DNA of 64,000 nt from Papaver somniferum (Eukaryota > Streptophyta > Magnoliopsida > Ranunculales > Papaveraceae), in assembly GCF_003573695.1 (NCBI RefSeq), contig NC_039365.1:84671089-84735088 (forward strand), in the 5' to 3' direction. The notes beneath the pieces are model-generated. The model worked only from the letters and a program-made list of their open reading frames with translations, had not been told where the DNA came from and searched no databases. The translations under genes and the position numbers were made by a program. Numbering within the stretch: position 1 is the first letter of the stretch; every line of letters starts with the position of its first letter. Shown piece by piece: positions 45,633 through 58,391 of this stretch.

Positions 45633-47277
45633 TTCGTGGTCGTAGCTAGCATTACCGCCTATGATCTCGCCTAAATCTCTTGGACCTAGTTAGCATTACT
45701 TATGATTCTTCACTTATCTAAGATTCATGGTGGTGGTTGTCAAATCCCATGACCACCATCACCACGCCTCTCCCTGCCGTGCATGTAGCCACCACTCCCC
45801 CCTGTCAAGATTTGTGCCCGTAGTCACCACTCCTCTATGTCAAGGATCGTGACCATATCCATCCAAGCTCCATCCGACCTGTTTTGTTCCCATAAAAAAA
45901 AAACGCAGTCTCTTCTGATCACGGTTGCCGCCAAGAACCATTGCTGCTCATTTGTTGATACCAACTAGAGCTTCACCATAACAACGAAAACTACGTACAA
46001 AGGTAATCCAAAATTCTGCATATTTTTACCCATGGAGAAGTAATACGATCACCAGTATGAAGGCTAGATGGCGATACCTTTATTATGGTAAACCCATCGG
46101 GCATACAAGATAGAACCACGTAAACCACACTTGGGGACTGAGACTCGACATGAAATTTTTTCGCCGTCAGTCAAGGACCTCTTCAACACAAGAGAGACGG
46201 TCAATCAAGAAGCATGTAATTTGCAAGGGAAAATCAAACTGAAGGTTGGTCGAATCCTTAACCATTATTGTTATTTCCCCTATTTCGAATTAAACCGCAT
46301 TCTTTCCCACGAGGAGAAAACACGACTTGCCAACTAACACTATTTGTGTTCCATCTTTCCATCTGCCATATCGTATCGCCTTAGAAGAATGGGAAGAAAT
46401 CATTTTTTGAAATCAAGGGTTAATGGCTCCCTCACTGGAGTTCTCTCTAGAAACCGCTTCTACCCTCTCTCTAAGGGACGCGTTAACGCTCTCTCCAGGG
46501 CCGCTTCAACCCTCTCTCCAGCGGCCGCTTCAATGTTCTCTCCAGAAGCCGCTTCAACGTTCGCTGCAGAAGCCACTTCAACGCTTTCTCCAGAAGCCTC
46601 TTCAATACTCTCTCCAGGAGCTTCTTCAACCCTCTCTCCAGGGGACGCTTCAACGTTCTCTCCAGAAGCCGCTTCAACGCTCTCTCCAGGAGCCGCTTCA
46701 ACCCTCTCTCTAGAAGTCACTTCAACGCTCTCTCCAGGGGATGCTTCAACTTTCGCTCCAGAAGCCGCTTCCACGTTCGCTTCAGAAGCCATTTCAACGC
46801 ACTCTCCAGGGGCACCTTCAACATTCTCTTTAGAAGCCGCTTCAACGCCTTAGCGAGCTACACAGACCAACCACATCAGCTCTGCCACATCACCTGCTTA
46901 GAACTCAGCGCCTAATCGAGGCTTGCACGAAGTTGCGCATCAACAACCACATCCCTGAGCAAAGCCAAATACGACTCCCCTCAGCTGTGGGATTGCTATT
47001 AAGGGATTTGCATGATGATCAACAGTAAAACAGAACTACAGTTCCTGTGAATGTTCCGAGATTCTTCAACAAACAAGAAAATTCGCATTGACTATTGCAT
47101 GAAGCACAACTGCATACGAAGAATCACGTGAATCATACTTGGGGGATTGAAGACTTGCAAAAATCCCCTCACCGCTCTCTCCATCTCATAGAAGGTAGAT
47201 AACTAGAGCACCACGAATTTTGATGAAGGATTTCTTGCCCTCCAAAAGTACGCCGCAGAGATATATTCACATATATG
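45633..47277 (+). repeat. Copy of the outer Gypsy internal region inside its 5' LTR
   Basis: Corresponds to 50368-51849: begins GTGGTCGTAGCTAGCATTAC and ends ACATATATGG. It carries an ORF M-G-T-E-T-R-H-E-I (46131-46337, equal to 50861-51118) and a 24-bp minisatellite (46436-46852). Left junction TTC and right junction ATGG look like short-homology joins. It splits the LTR into an upper and a lower part. Confidence 0.8.
46436..46852 (+). repeat. 24-bp minisatellite, about 17 units
   Basis: Unit of the type CTCTCTCCAGGAGCCGCTTC + AACG, so plus-strand frames repeat T-L-S-P-G-A-A-S and minus-strand frames repeat E-S-V-E-A-A-S-G. Frames remain open on both strands because 24 is a multiple of three. 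The sister array at 51169-51418 has about ten units. Not taken as a gene. Confidence 0.85.
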
Positions 47278-48937
47278 GCCATGCAATCCAATAAGCCTAG
47301 CCTACTCCTAGCGGAACTAGGCGATCATCATGACCGCCGGAGGGCCCACTAACGCCCGGCCGAACAAATTCCACTTAGTACACCCGTAAGCACTTCGAAC
47401 GTTAACCCTAGTAGGGTGATCGCGCTATTTGAAAAATAAGCTCAAACGAGCTAAGACTGGCAAAAACGGTCTCAAATACATCATGACCGTCCAACTTAGC
47501 CAGCCTAGTTGGACGACTGAGATCTTCCTTGGAATGATCAAAGAGACGCCAACATACCCATTGGCGGCCTAATTTCTCCCTTGGTCGATCGATCTGCCCG
47601 CGTCAAGTCCGGAGGGCATCAAATCCCTTGCCTAAAGTAGGGTGAACGCGCTGTTTGAAAACCCTAAAATTGATTTGCGCCAACACACTACTGTCACAAA
47701 ACAATCACAACCATCCATCTTTGCCGGACAAATCGAGTGGCTTACATCCAATTTCAGGCGGCCCCGAAGGCATTAGCATGATCTCCGGCAACTGACCTTT
47801 GCACATGGCTGATCGGCCTGTTCGAACTAACATTCAAATCATTGAATCGCTCGCCCAAAAAAGGGTTGGCCGCGTGGCCTCTAAACCCTAAGTTATATCA
47901 ATGACGATATGTAACTTCCGCAAATAATCTCGTCCATCCAACTTTTCTAGCCTAGTCGGATGGTGTAGATTTATTTTCAGAAGGCTAACAGGGTAGCATT
48001 GTGATCGCCGGCCACCCCTCCTCCACAGGGAGCGATCTACCAAGTGATAGCTCGCCCATACGGCCCTCAAACGATCACCCAAAGGTGGTCGTTCATGCTA
48101 CCTTTTTAAGACGCTCAATCCGTGACTGATTTAAGCTCTAAAACAACGATGCTTCTTGCACACTGATTATTTTCAGCTGCTTGTTTAAAAGCGGTGCTTC
48201 ATACACATCGATTGTAAGCGATGTTTTATAAATATTGGTTTCACAAATAATTTATTATTTGACCTAAAAGCATTGTGTGCTGCTTTCAGCGACAAGTCTC
48301 ACGACTCGACCAATTTACTCAAGACATAAAACATGTCACAAACTGGGGGATGCTCACTGGGGTATTGGTCTGGCGGTTTACAACGTGCGGCGTGCAACGC
48401 GCCCATTTCGAGAACGTGTCAGGGAAGAACAGACGGTTAACAACAATGAGATAGTGGGTGAAGGCGTGACCAGTTTCCCCTCATAGTGGAAACGTGGTGA
48501 TCACCACTTTTTACACAACTCCACTTCTGCACTGCCTAATCACCTCCACTTCCTACAAGATCAGGGTGTTCTCGAACATGACTTGAATAAATAAGATTTC
48601 AACCTATTTCGACAAACAACACAAGTGTTATCAACACAAGTAGACAGAAACCATTTTCTGATACAAGTCATAAAATAGCCACACCTTCATAATTTAACAT
48701 TCTAATCTCAAACACCTTATTCGCTTCCCTCCCTAAGATCAACCCTTCTCCTTCACTTTGTGACCGAATTGAATCTGGAACGACCATTTCTTGGTTTAGG
48801 CCAGAGTCTTATAGATTGATCTCTCGTATCTAAAGTACTCATGTGCAGTACATTTGTTTAGGGTTTGAATTCGTTTCTCATCAACACACCCAAATTTACC
48901 AAAAACAACAGAATATATCATTTTTTACCCCAAAACA
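47278..48937 (+). repeat. Outer Gypsy 5' LTR, part 3
   Basis: Resumes at GCAATCCAATAAGCCTAGCC (equivalent to 44739 and 53504), repeating about 900 bases of the LTR already given in part 2, then continues through the TATA-like region (about 48583) to the LTR end ACCCCAAAACA at 48937. Confidence 0.8.
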
Positions 48938-48939
48938 AC

Positions 48940-48956
48940 TAGCGACCACAGTGGGA
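48940..48956 (+). other. Outer Gypsy primer binding site
   Basis: TAGCGACCACAGTGGGA, the family site with one change (TGG to TAG) in the bases that pair with the tRNA CCA end. Confidence 0.75.
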
Positions 48957-49022
48957 GATTAATCTCTCGGTTGTAAAAAATCATTTTCCCAATACCATTT
49001 TCGATTTCCTAAATTTCTCAAG

Positions 49023-50121
49023 ATGGTTGATCTTAGGAATGGTTCAGAAACCCTCAATCCCAATTTTACTTTTCCTAGCAATGACAATACTTCACATATT
49101 ATTCCTGAATCCATTTTTCCATTCAAAACCCTTGTCGAAGCTATGGAGTCTCAATATTTAATAAATATTCATGATTTGATGAAAATCCTGAATGATATTG
49201 TGAGGAATCAAGATACTATTGTCAAGACGCAAGACGAAGTATTTACGCTTTTGAAAGTCCTCACGGATCAACTATCAAAGGAACCTACACTTATTCGTTC
49301 TGGAGGAAACGCTATCAACAATTCATTTTGGGTCAATACTAATGGTAATAGTCCTCCTTCCAAGATTCATATTCCTATTCCTGGTGAGGAATATGAAGCC
49401 TATGGTCACGTTAAATGGAAAGGTAGCCACCAACCTAACTTGTCTACTAGTGAAGATCAAGAGATGTTTCCTCAAGCTCAGAAAGAAGACTCGTGGGATT
49501 TATCACGTTCTCATCAGAGTCCTCGCAATAGAGGTGATTTCATTATGTGCATATTTCCTGGAAAATATCAATTCCCATATTGCATCATAAGCTGCTAAGA
49601 GATCCGCTGTTGCTTTACTCAGTCGATCCGAACCGTCTCAGCATGAAGAAGCTCGTAAAGATGTCCAGGAAAACAGGCGTCCTTCCAATAAAAGATCCAA
49701 CCTCCAGTCAATCGCTAATGAAAGAGGAAAGATAAAAGCTCCAGCAACGGAACAACAACTCAAACGTGCATCACCAGCACATCAGACGGCTCCACCACGG
49801 AAGGCCGCGGCTAAGACTCATGCACAACAACAAGAAACTGGAGATGCTGCTCCAAACTTCCCGTTCCCAATCGATGAAGTGATTGAACTCCTGGAAGTAT
49901 GGATTCAACATGATGCCATAAAACGACCTCCTATCGAGAGCCCACCAACTGAGAAACAAATGGAAAATCCCAAATATTGCCGTTACCACAGGTTCGTCAA
50001 TCATCCCACTAGCGATTGCAATAAATTGAAGCACATTTTCAAAGATAAGTTGGATGCAGGAGAACTTCAACTAAACACTGTAGGAGTCCACAAAGATCCT
50101 TTTCCCGTCAGAGCCGCATGA
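49023..50121 (+). pseudogene. Outer Gypsy gag with the capsid core deleted
   Basis: ATG at 49023 (M-V-D-L-R-N-G) opens 191 codons with a helical segment (I-L-N-D-I-V-R-N-Q-D-T-I-V) and ends at a stop at 49596. From 49591 another frame is open for 176 codons to 50121: A-A-K-R-S-A-V-A, then a Gln/Ala/Lys-rich linker, P-I-D-E-V-I-E-L-L-E-V-W-I-Q, E-N-P-K-Y-C-R-Y-H-R-F and the H-P-T-S-D-C-N-K segment. Compared with 30674-32175, the F-L-E-A-L-G-E-H ... F-S-E-L-H core is missing and the reading frame is lost at the join. No protease follows. Gag function is lost. Confidence 0.8.
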
Positions 50122-52972
50122 TTCAAAACTGCACAGTCCACGATGGAGCATTTATGTGAGATTATTTATTTCCCCAAAGTACAACGTCAAGACATATTTG
50201 CAGCACTCTATCGTGTCATATCTGATAAGCAACAATAGGCGAGCTTCCGCCCGGGAATCAGAGAGGAGCTGCTTCACCAAAATAAAAGAGGATAAATAAA
50301 ACTCACGTATGTAAGGAAAAAGTTCATCTTTTGGGCCATAACGGCCGATCAAAGACTTTTAATGTTCGTGGTCGTAGCTAGCATTACCGCCTATGCTCTC
50401 GCCTAAATCTCTTGGACGTAGTTAGCATTACATATGCTTCTTCACTCATCTAAGATTCATGGTCGTGGTTGTCAAATCCCATGACCACCATCACCACACC
50501 TCTCCATGCCGTGCCTGTAGCCACCACTCCCCCTGTCAATATTTGTGCCCGTAGTCACCACTCCTCCATGTCAAGGATCGTGACCCTGTCCATCCAAGCT
50601 CCAACCGACCTGTTTTATTCCCACAAAAAAAATTGCAGTTTCTTCTGATCACGGTTGCTGCCAAGAACCATTGCTGCTCGTTTGTTTATACCAGCAAGAG
50701 CTTCACCATAACAACGACAACTACGTACAAAGGTAATCCAAGATTCTGCATATTTTTACCCATGGAGAAGTAATGTGATCACCAGTACGGAGGCTAGATG
50801 GCGATACCTTTATTTTGGTAAACCCATCGGGTATACAAGATAGAACCACGTAAACTACACTTGGGGACTGAGACTCGACATGAAATTCCTTCGCCGTCAG
50901 TCAAGGACCTCTTCAACACAAGAGAGACGGTCAATCAAGAAGCATGTAATTTTCAAAGGAAAATCAAACTGAAGGTTGGTCGAATCCTTAACCATTATTG
51001 TTATTTCCCCTATTTCGAATCAAACCGGATTCTTTCTCACGATGAAAAAACACGACTTTTCGACCAACACTATTTGTCAGCCGTCTTCCCATTTGTCATA
51101 TCGTATCATCTCAGATGAATAAGAAGAACTCATTTTTTGAAATCAAGGGTTAATGGCGCCCTCACTGGAGTTCTCTCAAGAAGCCGCTTCAACCCTCTCT
51201 CCAGGGGAGCTTTCTCCAGAAGCCGCTTCAACATTCTCTCCAGGAGCCGTTTCAACGTTCGCTTCAACGCTCTCTCCAGGGGACGCTTCAACGTTCGCTC
51301 CAGAAGACGCTGCAACGTTCGCGCTAGAAGCCTCTTCAACGTTCGCTTCAGAAGCCGCTACAACACTCTCTCCAGGGGCCGCTTCAACGTTCGCTTTAGA
51401 AGCCGCTTCAACGCCTTAGCGATCCACACATACCAACCGCATCAGGTCTGCCACATCACCTGCTTAGAACTCAGCGCCTACTCGAGGCATGCACGAAGTT
51501 GCGCATCAACAACCACATCCCTGAGCAAAGCCATATACGACGCCCTTTAGCTGCGGGATTTCTATTAAGGGACTCGCCTGATGATCAACAGTAAAACAGA
51601 ACCACAGTTCCTGTGAATGTTCTGAGTTTCTTCAACAAACAAGAAAATTCGCATTGACTGTTGCATGAAGCACAACTGCATACGAAGAATCACGTGAATC
51701 ATACTTGGGGGATTGAAGACTTGCGAAAATCCCCTCACCGTCAAAAATATCTCCAGCTCATAGAAGGTAGATAACCAGAGCGCCGTGAATTTTGATGAAG
51801 GATTTCTTGCCCTCGAAAATTACGCCGCAGAGATATATTCACATATATGGCGACGCCACCGGATCTGTTCTAGTGACCAGACAGAAGTGTGACTGGGGAC
51901 TGCTCATCGCATCCCATTCCATACAACAATCCAAGATTCAGAAGATGGTTCAAAGGATGTCGCTTGGAACGAAGTTCTTAAAGACTTGATAGCGGCACGT
52001 CGGTGACGGAACACCTCTCAGCTCATCTACTTCACCCAACGGCTCCGGAGGATTTTTACCATACAAGCATCCACAACATATTATCATCGCAATCAGAAGG
52101 CAAGAATAAGTCTTCCAGGCACCAAATAACTTAAAGTCAAGGACGGATCAGCAACACAGCTACACTCTCCAATATTAGCCCTGACATGATCATTGCGGAA
52201 CATATATTTCATCCATCCACCCCAGGAGTGCAATGGAGTTTGGTAAACTTTGAAATCTACTAGAGAGGTTACATACTCATTCTTCTGGAGTCAGAACCTT
52301 ATTACACATTCTAGAGAAGGTCGACTTTACTGTTGGGTAGCTACATGTGCAAAAGAGAAAACAACACCTACCTTGAATTCTCCTGGATCGCCTTGCTGCT
52401 GATTATAACTATTGGAGATTTCTTTGTTGTTGTTGACGCTCGCTCTACCACCGCTAACAAAGAAAATCATTCACACCGAGCTAAATTTCCAAGTTTGATC
52501 AACTACTCATGGATATTACACTCACAGTTAAAATACGAAGACATGATGAACTTTCCTTGACGCTGACGATTGGCACGCTTATGATCGAGCTGCTGACAGT
52601 GAAGAAATAGATCCGGCCGCTGCAGACGAAAAGCACGAAGCCAGACGAGCAACAAAAAACAGAAGAAGGTTCGATACCCCTTTTCATACGAACAGAGTTT
52701 CCAGAGTTTGAACAGAAGAAGGTTCCTTCTTGCTCCATGAACGGGAATAGATGGTTAGGCGCACCGCATTCATACCCATAGCTGAGCTAGCAACACGCTA
52801 CTACGAAATCCACTGGCTACGGGATCCCACTGCTGAAGGACGATTTGGATTTCCCTGGTAATATCTACCTGCTTCGTCGTCTTTTCAATTTTATTTTTCG
52901 TCTGTCACCATCTAGTGCTTACCCCGCAACAATGTCACTGTTACGTGCTAAGCAGTGGACTTAATTGTTGAT
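50122..52972 (+). other. Outer Gypsy internal region, non-coding
   Basis: About 2.85 kb from the gag remnant to the 3' LTR. 50368-51849 is the source-type copy of the segment repeated at 45633-47277. The only recurrent ORF is 50861-51118 (85 codons, M-G-T-E-T-R-H-E-I), unrecognised. The region ends TAAGCAGTGGACTTAAT, a weak purine tract, before the LTR start. No pol motifs. Confidence 0.6.
51169..51418 (+). repeat. 24-bp minisatellite, about 10 units
   Basis: Same unit as 46436-46852 (TTCTCTCCAGAAGCCGCTTC + AACG type), fewer copies and a shorter internal version. Confidence 0.8.
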
Positions 52973-54926
52973 GGTGGTTTTTAGCTTAGGGCGAAAACTG
53001 TAAAAGTATGCCTACCTGACTAGGCATCAGAAGTAGTAGACCTTGATATATTTATATTCCGCAGGGAATTTGGAGAATATATCAGAATCTGATGAGTGCC
53101 TATGTCTCTCTTCATATTATATTGAAACTTAAGATCCTAGATGAATTGTTCACTAGTATAGAGCCTAATGAGTCTTTAAGCTCCTAGCTGCATTACTCAC
53201 TAATGTCGGAGCCCGCCTAGTATTTTCCTATGCTATGATCCGCAACTGAACTCCCAATATTGGCATGACATGACGATTAATGTTCACTCGTAGCGGAGTA
53301 TCATGAATCTCCCTAAGTGTTAGTATTCAGATCTGCATGAAAATACTCACACGGGCTGCATCACTCTCTAACAAAGAGATTTTCTTATCAACGCACTTTT
53401 AATTAAAAGTTAGCTCGATCGAACGTGTTTAAATTCCTTAAGGAAAACTTAGACTGTTCATATCAGTCTCAAAAAATAATCACGGCCACACGATTTGGAC
53501 ACGCAATCCAACAAGCCTAGCCTACTCCTAGCGGAACTAGGCGATCATCATGACCGCCGGCGGGCCCACTAGCGCTCCGGACGAACGAATTCCACCTAGT
53601 ACACCCGCGAGCACTTCGAACGTTAACCCTAATAGGGTGTTCGCGCTATTTGAAAAATAAGCTCAAACGAGCTAAGACCGGCAAAGACGGTCTTCAAATA
53701 TATCATGGTCGTCCAACTTAGCCAGCCTAGTTAGACGCTGAGATCTTCCTTGGAATGATCAAAGAGGCACCAACATACTCATTGGCGACCCAACTTCTCC
53801 TTTGATCGATCGACCTGCCTGCGGCAAGTCCAGAGGGCATCAATTCCCTTGCCCAAAGTAGGGTGAACGCACTGTTTGAAAACCCTAAAATTGCTTCGTG
53901 GCAACACACTATTGTCGCAAAACAATCACAACCGTCCATCTTCGTCGGCTAAATCGAGTGGCTTAGATCCAATTTCAGGCGCCCCCGAAGGCATCAACAT
54001 GATCTCCGGAAACCCACCTTTGCACATGGACGATCGGCCTGTTCGAACTAACACTCAGTGCCTTGAATCGCTCGCCCAAAATAGGGTTGGCCGCATGGCC
54101 TCTAAACCCTAAGTTACATCAACGAAGATATGTAACTTCCGCAAATCATCTCGTCAATCCAACTTCGCTAGCCTAGTAGGATGGTGTAGATTTATTTTCA
54201 GGAGGCCAACATGGTAGCATTGTGATCACCGACCACCCCTCCTCCACAGGGAGCGATCGACCAAGTGATAGCTTGCTTATACGACCCTCAAACGATCACC
54301 CAAAGGTGGTCAGTCATGCTAGCTTTTTAAGACGCTCAATCCGCGACTGATTCAATCGAGGTTTAAAACAACGATGCTTCTTGCACATCCATTATTTTCA
54401 GTTTCTTGTTTAAAAACGATGCTTCATACACATCGATTATAAGCGATGTTTTATAAATATTGGTTTCACAAATAATTTATTATTTGACCTAAAATTATTG
54501 TGTGCTGCTTTCAGCGACGAGTCTCACGACTCGACCCACTTACTCGAGACATCAAACATGTCACAAACTGGGGGATGCTCATGGGGTATTGGTCTAGCGG
54601 TTTACAGCGTGCGGCGTGCAACGCGCCCATTACGAGAACATGTTAGGGAATAACGGACGGTTAACAACAATGAGATAGTGGATGAAGGCGTAACCAGTTT
54701 CCCCTCATAGTGGAAACGTGGTAATCACCACTTTTTACACAACTCCACTTCTCCACTGCCTAATCACCTCCACTTTCCACGAGATCAGGGTGTGCTCGAA
54801 CATGACTTATAAAATAGGATTTCAACCTATTTCGACAAACAACACAAGTGTTATCAACACAAGTATCCAGAAACCATTTTCTGATACAAGTCATAAAACA
54901 ACCACACCTTCATAATTCAACATTCT
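52973..54926 (+). repeat. Outer Gypsy 3' LTR, cut by element B
   Basis: Begins TGTTGATGGTGG. It shows the unoccupied form of the inner Gypsy insertion site at 53217-53235 (GCCTAGTATTTTCC), the ~240-bp units (53640-54320), and the tail up to CATAATTCAACATTCT, where element B starts. The uninterrupted tail is at 48694-48720. Confidence 0.85.
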
Positions 54927-57373
54927 TGTTAGAGAATTTCTCGGTCAAACTCGCATGCGTTGTTATCTCAAGCATGTTTGTCAATGTTAGTGATCAAAAC
55001 TATAAGTCTTTATTTCTAGTCTACTATAGATAAGTCTCGGACTAGGATAGAAAGTGTAGTTGAGATCAAGGACTTCATGACGATTCATCATAAAAGAAGA
55101 AGAACTACTCAAGGAACTGATGGAACTTCTCGAAAAAAAGGTATGTGAAGACTTGAACTTATCTGTCACTCAAAAGTCTATCTACTCTATCTTCTACTTC
55201 TTGAGACAAAAAGTCGTATGCTATATATAGACTTAGATTATACACATTTGATATTTCGAGCCGAGTATACCTCGCCTATCTATATCTCGAAATATATGTT
55301 GGTAATCATTTCGCTTCGACCATGTTTATCTTTACCTAGTGATGGCAGTCATGATATCTTTCAATCACTTTGAAAATTGCTTTGACGAGAAATGGTGTAA
55401 CAACTGTATAACGTCCTCTGAGAATGTTTCAATGGTCGGAATGAGAGTTTAGATTACATAACCAATGATGGACATAATTATTATTGTGGATACACATATG
55501 TGCATAAGTCCTATCCCTTGAACCAAAGTTTGCGAACTTTGTTGATCAGGAGAAACCGGAAGAATGGCTTATTGCCAAGTCCTCAAACTCAGTCCACGAA
55601 CTGCCGAACTTCTCATCCCGAGAAATTCTGCTGGAGTTGACAAACTTGTTGCATGAGTACCAGTCCGCGAACCTAGTCCGCGAACCGACGGAAAGTCTTT
55701 GCCGAGATTCTCTGCTGGAGTTTGTAAACTCTGCCCGGTTGCTTAAGTCTGCGAACCTAGTGTGCGAACTTAAGAAGGTTATATATCTGAAGATGATTTC
55801 TGAACTTAAACTTATAAAGACTAAAGAATGCAATTTGCAAACAGTGGCTATAAAGTTCATGAACCGATTCGAGTGAATCAAATCATCTTTTCTTCAATTG
55901 TGTCTTGTGTAGTACATAAGATTTCCTTGCAATTGAACAACTCTCTAACTAGTTCATTTGAGTCATTTGAACTAGTTATGATGAAGAAGAATATGGTTGG
56001 TATGGAATGCTCATATGGCTAACCTTTTGGTTAACGTGAACCAACAATGAACACGTTTGGGTACGGTTAACAAACCTAGAAGTGTGCATTTCATTTGTGT
56101 ATAACAAGCTACATTTTCGATCTAACAGTTGAGAAATATTAGCTTGAATCTAAATCAGGTTTTCATATAACGGTGAATATTGTTTTCTTTGTGACCAAGG
56201 CGAAACCCTGATTTGAAAGACTATATAAGGGAACATCTAGCAACTCTGCAAAACTAATCCCCACACTTCACATGTGATACTAGTTTGTGTGCTAGAGTCG
56301 TGTCTCCTTTAACCTTTGGTTTTCTTCTTCTAAAACTAGGTTAACGACTTAAAGACTTCATTGGGATTGTGAATCCAGACTGATACTATTTTTATCGTCG
56401 TTGTGTGATCTGATCTTGCATCTTCTATCGTACGAGTACAATTAGATTGATTGGATTGAGATTAATATCTCTGATATGCAAGATATAAAAAGTAATCACA
56501 AACATCTTCATCTCATTGTTTGTGTTTCCGCAACATCTTGTTTCGCTACCATACGATTAATATTGTTGTGAGGTGATTGATTTATCTATGCTGTTCTTTG
56601 GGAATATAAGACCGGATTATCAATTGGTTCCTGTTCACCTTGATTATTATCAAAAGACGGAATAAAAACTTTAGGGTTTTTCTATGGGAGACAGATTGAT
56701 CCTTTGATAGTCTTGTCTGTGTGAGACAGATTTGTTTATTATCAAAGCCTGTGATTTGGGTCGTAGCAACTCTTAGTTGTGGTGAGATCAACTAAGGGAA
56801 TCAAATGCGCAGTATCCTGCTGGGGTCAGAGGCGTAGGGAGTAAAACTGTACCTTGTATCAGTGGGAGACTGATTAGGGTTCAACTACAGTCCAGTCCAA
56901 AGTTAGCTTGGAGTAGGCTAGTGTCTGTAGCGGATTAATACAGTGTGTGTTCAATCTGGAGTAGGTCCCGGGGTTTTTCTGCATTTGCGGTTTCCTCATT
57001 AACAAAATCTCTGGTGTCTGTGTTATTTCAATTTCCGCATTATATTGTTTTATCTTTATAATTGAAATAATACAGGTTGTGCGTTTAGATCATCAATTAG
57101 AATAATCCAACCTTTGGTTGGTGATTGTATTGATTGATCCTTGGATATTGGTCTTTGGTACCATCCAAGTTATTCTTTGTGTTTGATTAAAGACTCGCTG
57201 ATTTCAATTAGCTCGAGTAAATCAAAACAAAAGAGAGATATTAACTCCTTGATATACTTTTACCTAGATTGAGTCTGACTATCTAGTTGATTCTCTAGAA
57301 AGTATTTCAGAGTTAGTCCATACAGATTGCTAAGCAAAATATTGGGTGTTGTTGTTAGACCCCCGCTTTTTCA
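54927..57373 (+). repeat. Element B 5' LTR
   Basis: TGTTAGAGAATT...CTTTTTCA, about 2447 bp, alignable with the element A LTRs throughout. TATA box CTATATAAGGG at about 56222; CGCGAAC-type word array at 55560-55770, longer than in element A. Confidence 0.9.
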
Positions 57374-57375
57374 AT

Positions 57376-57387
57376 TGGTATCAGAGC
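57376..57387 (+). other. Element B primer binding site (initiator tRNA-Met)
   Basis: TGGTATCAGAGC, two bases after the LTR end. Confidence 0.85.
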
Positions 57388-57627
57388 AGGCAAACACCGT
57401 AAACCTGATAAGTTTGTGTTTGTTCGCTCCTTATAAATTTTCCTATCGGAAATTTCTTTGGAAAACTTTCTCTTGGAATCTGTAACGCACGCCAGAAATC
57501 CTTAAAGATCTTTCAAAGATTATTATGGCTAAAATCTCTGGTTTCTCATGATAATCTTACTTTATCTAAAAGGGGAGATTTAGATGTTAAGAATCAATCA
57601 GAAGGAAAAAATAAAAATAAGGAAAGA

Positions 57628-57996
57628 TTGAGAAAACGCTCAATACGCTCAAGGATATGGAACCTCACTAGATTAACTCTTGATCTCTTTGAGGAATACT
57701 ATCGTAACGGATCAATTAATAAAGATCTGTTCAAAGCATTCGAAGGTGTTTTTAAATTCTTAGAAAAACTTAAATCTGTTAAGTCTAAGAATCATTCCGA
57801 AAAGGGTTCTGTATGTGTTAATACTGTGCAACCCAGAAATAGGAGGTATCCTCCTTCTAGCCAGAACAAACGAAGTATAGAAAGGTCTAACTTCCCTGAC
57901 TATCATCATTACTTTGATTATACTACAGGGACTGTTCACACATATCAACCAGAAATGTCGCGTGAGAATTCCTCTGTGCATTATGCCTCTTGGTAA
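57628..57996 (+). pseudogene. Element B ORF1 remnant, 122 codons
   Basis: Open frame M-R-K-R-S-I-R-S-R-I in the place of gag, with stops just upstream in the same frame. It holds an amphipathic segment (F-K-A-F-E-G-V-F-K-F-L-E-K-L) that resembles the last part of the minus-strand gag ORF at 11369-11842 (F-K-E-V-V-K-F-L-E-F-M). This hints at a much-reduced gag C-terminal region. Unrecognised otherwise; expression doubtful. Confidence 0.4.
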
Positions 57997-58391
57997 CAAG
58001 AATGGCATTTTCCCATTTGTATATATCTTGGAATGGGGCAAGAAATGGTTTGAGTTGTGTATAGTTTTGTTATCCGTTGTTTAGATTTCTATTGCATCCG
58101 TTGTTGTTCGCATGCGTGATGTCGCTGAATGCATAACCTTTAATGTGGAAATGGATAAGAAAATCCCATCTTATGTGGGTCACGGTTCATAAACGGGTCC
58201 AAGACCATGAGCGGTCTTATAAAGAAGAAGTTCACGCACCCTATTCTTCTTCTTTACCCGTCCGCGTATGTGAACCTAGGGTTTTGTGTATTTCCTCCAT
58301 TAAAGCCACCTTGGAGAAATTAAAAGAAAGGGTGTTCAAATCTCACTCCAAGTAAGTAAAATCCTCTTGATCCTTTCAATTTCTTAGACCT

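Larger units (their letters stand above)
27090..54926 (+). mobile_element. Outer Ty3/Gypsy element, with the inner Gypsy nested in its 5' LTR
   Basis: Order: LTR start (27090-27344), inner Gypsy (27345-44451), LTR continued (44452-45632), a copy of its own 3' internal region (45633-47277), LTR again (47278-48937), primer site, gag remnant (49023-50121), internal region (50122-52972) and 3' LTR (52973-54926), the last cut by element B. Gag has lost its capsid core and there is no protease, reverse transcriptase or integrase. The LTR start reads TCTTGATGG where other copies have TGTTGATGG. Confidence 0.75.

Noticed and set aside
46344..46853. 169-aa Ser/Ala/Pro-rich ORF and its overlapping opposite-strand ORF
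   Set aside because: Both come from the 24-bp minisatellite. The sister copy at 51137-51550 has different lengths and starts. Kept only as a finding about the repeat.
52333..52738. ORF with a hydrophobic stretch (75 codons) and an overlapping minus-strand ORF
   Set aside because: Single copy within a decayed retrotransposon internal region, no start context or homologous frame elsewhere. The hydrophobic run is likely chance.
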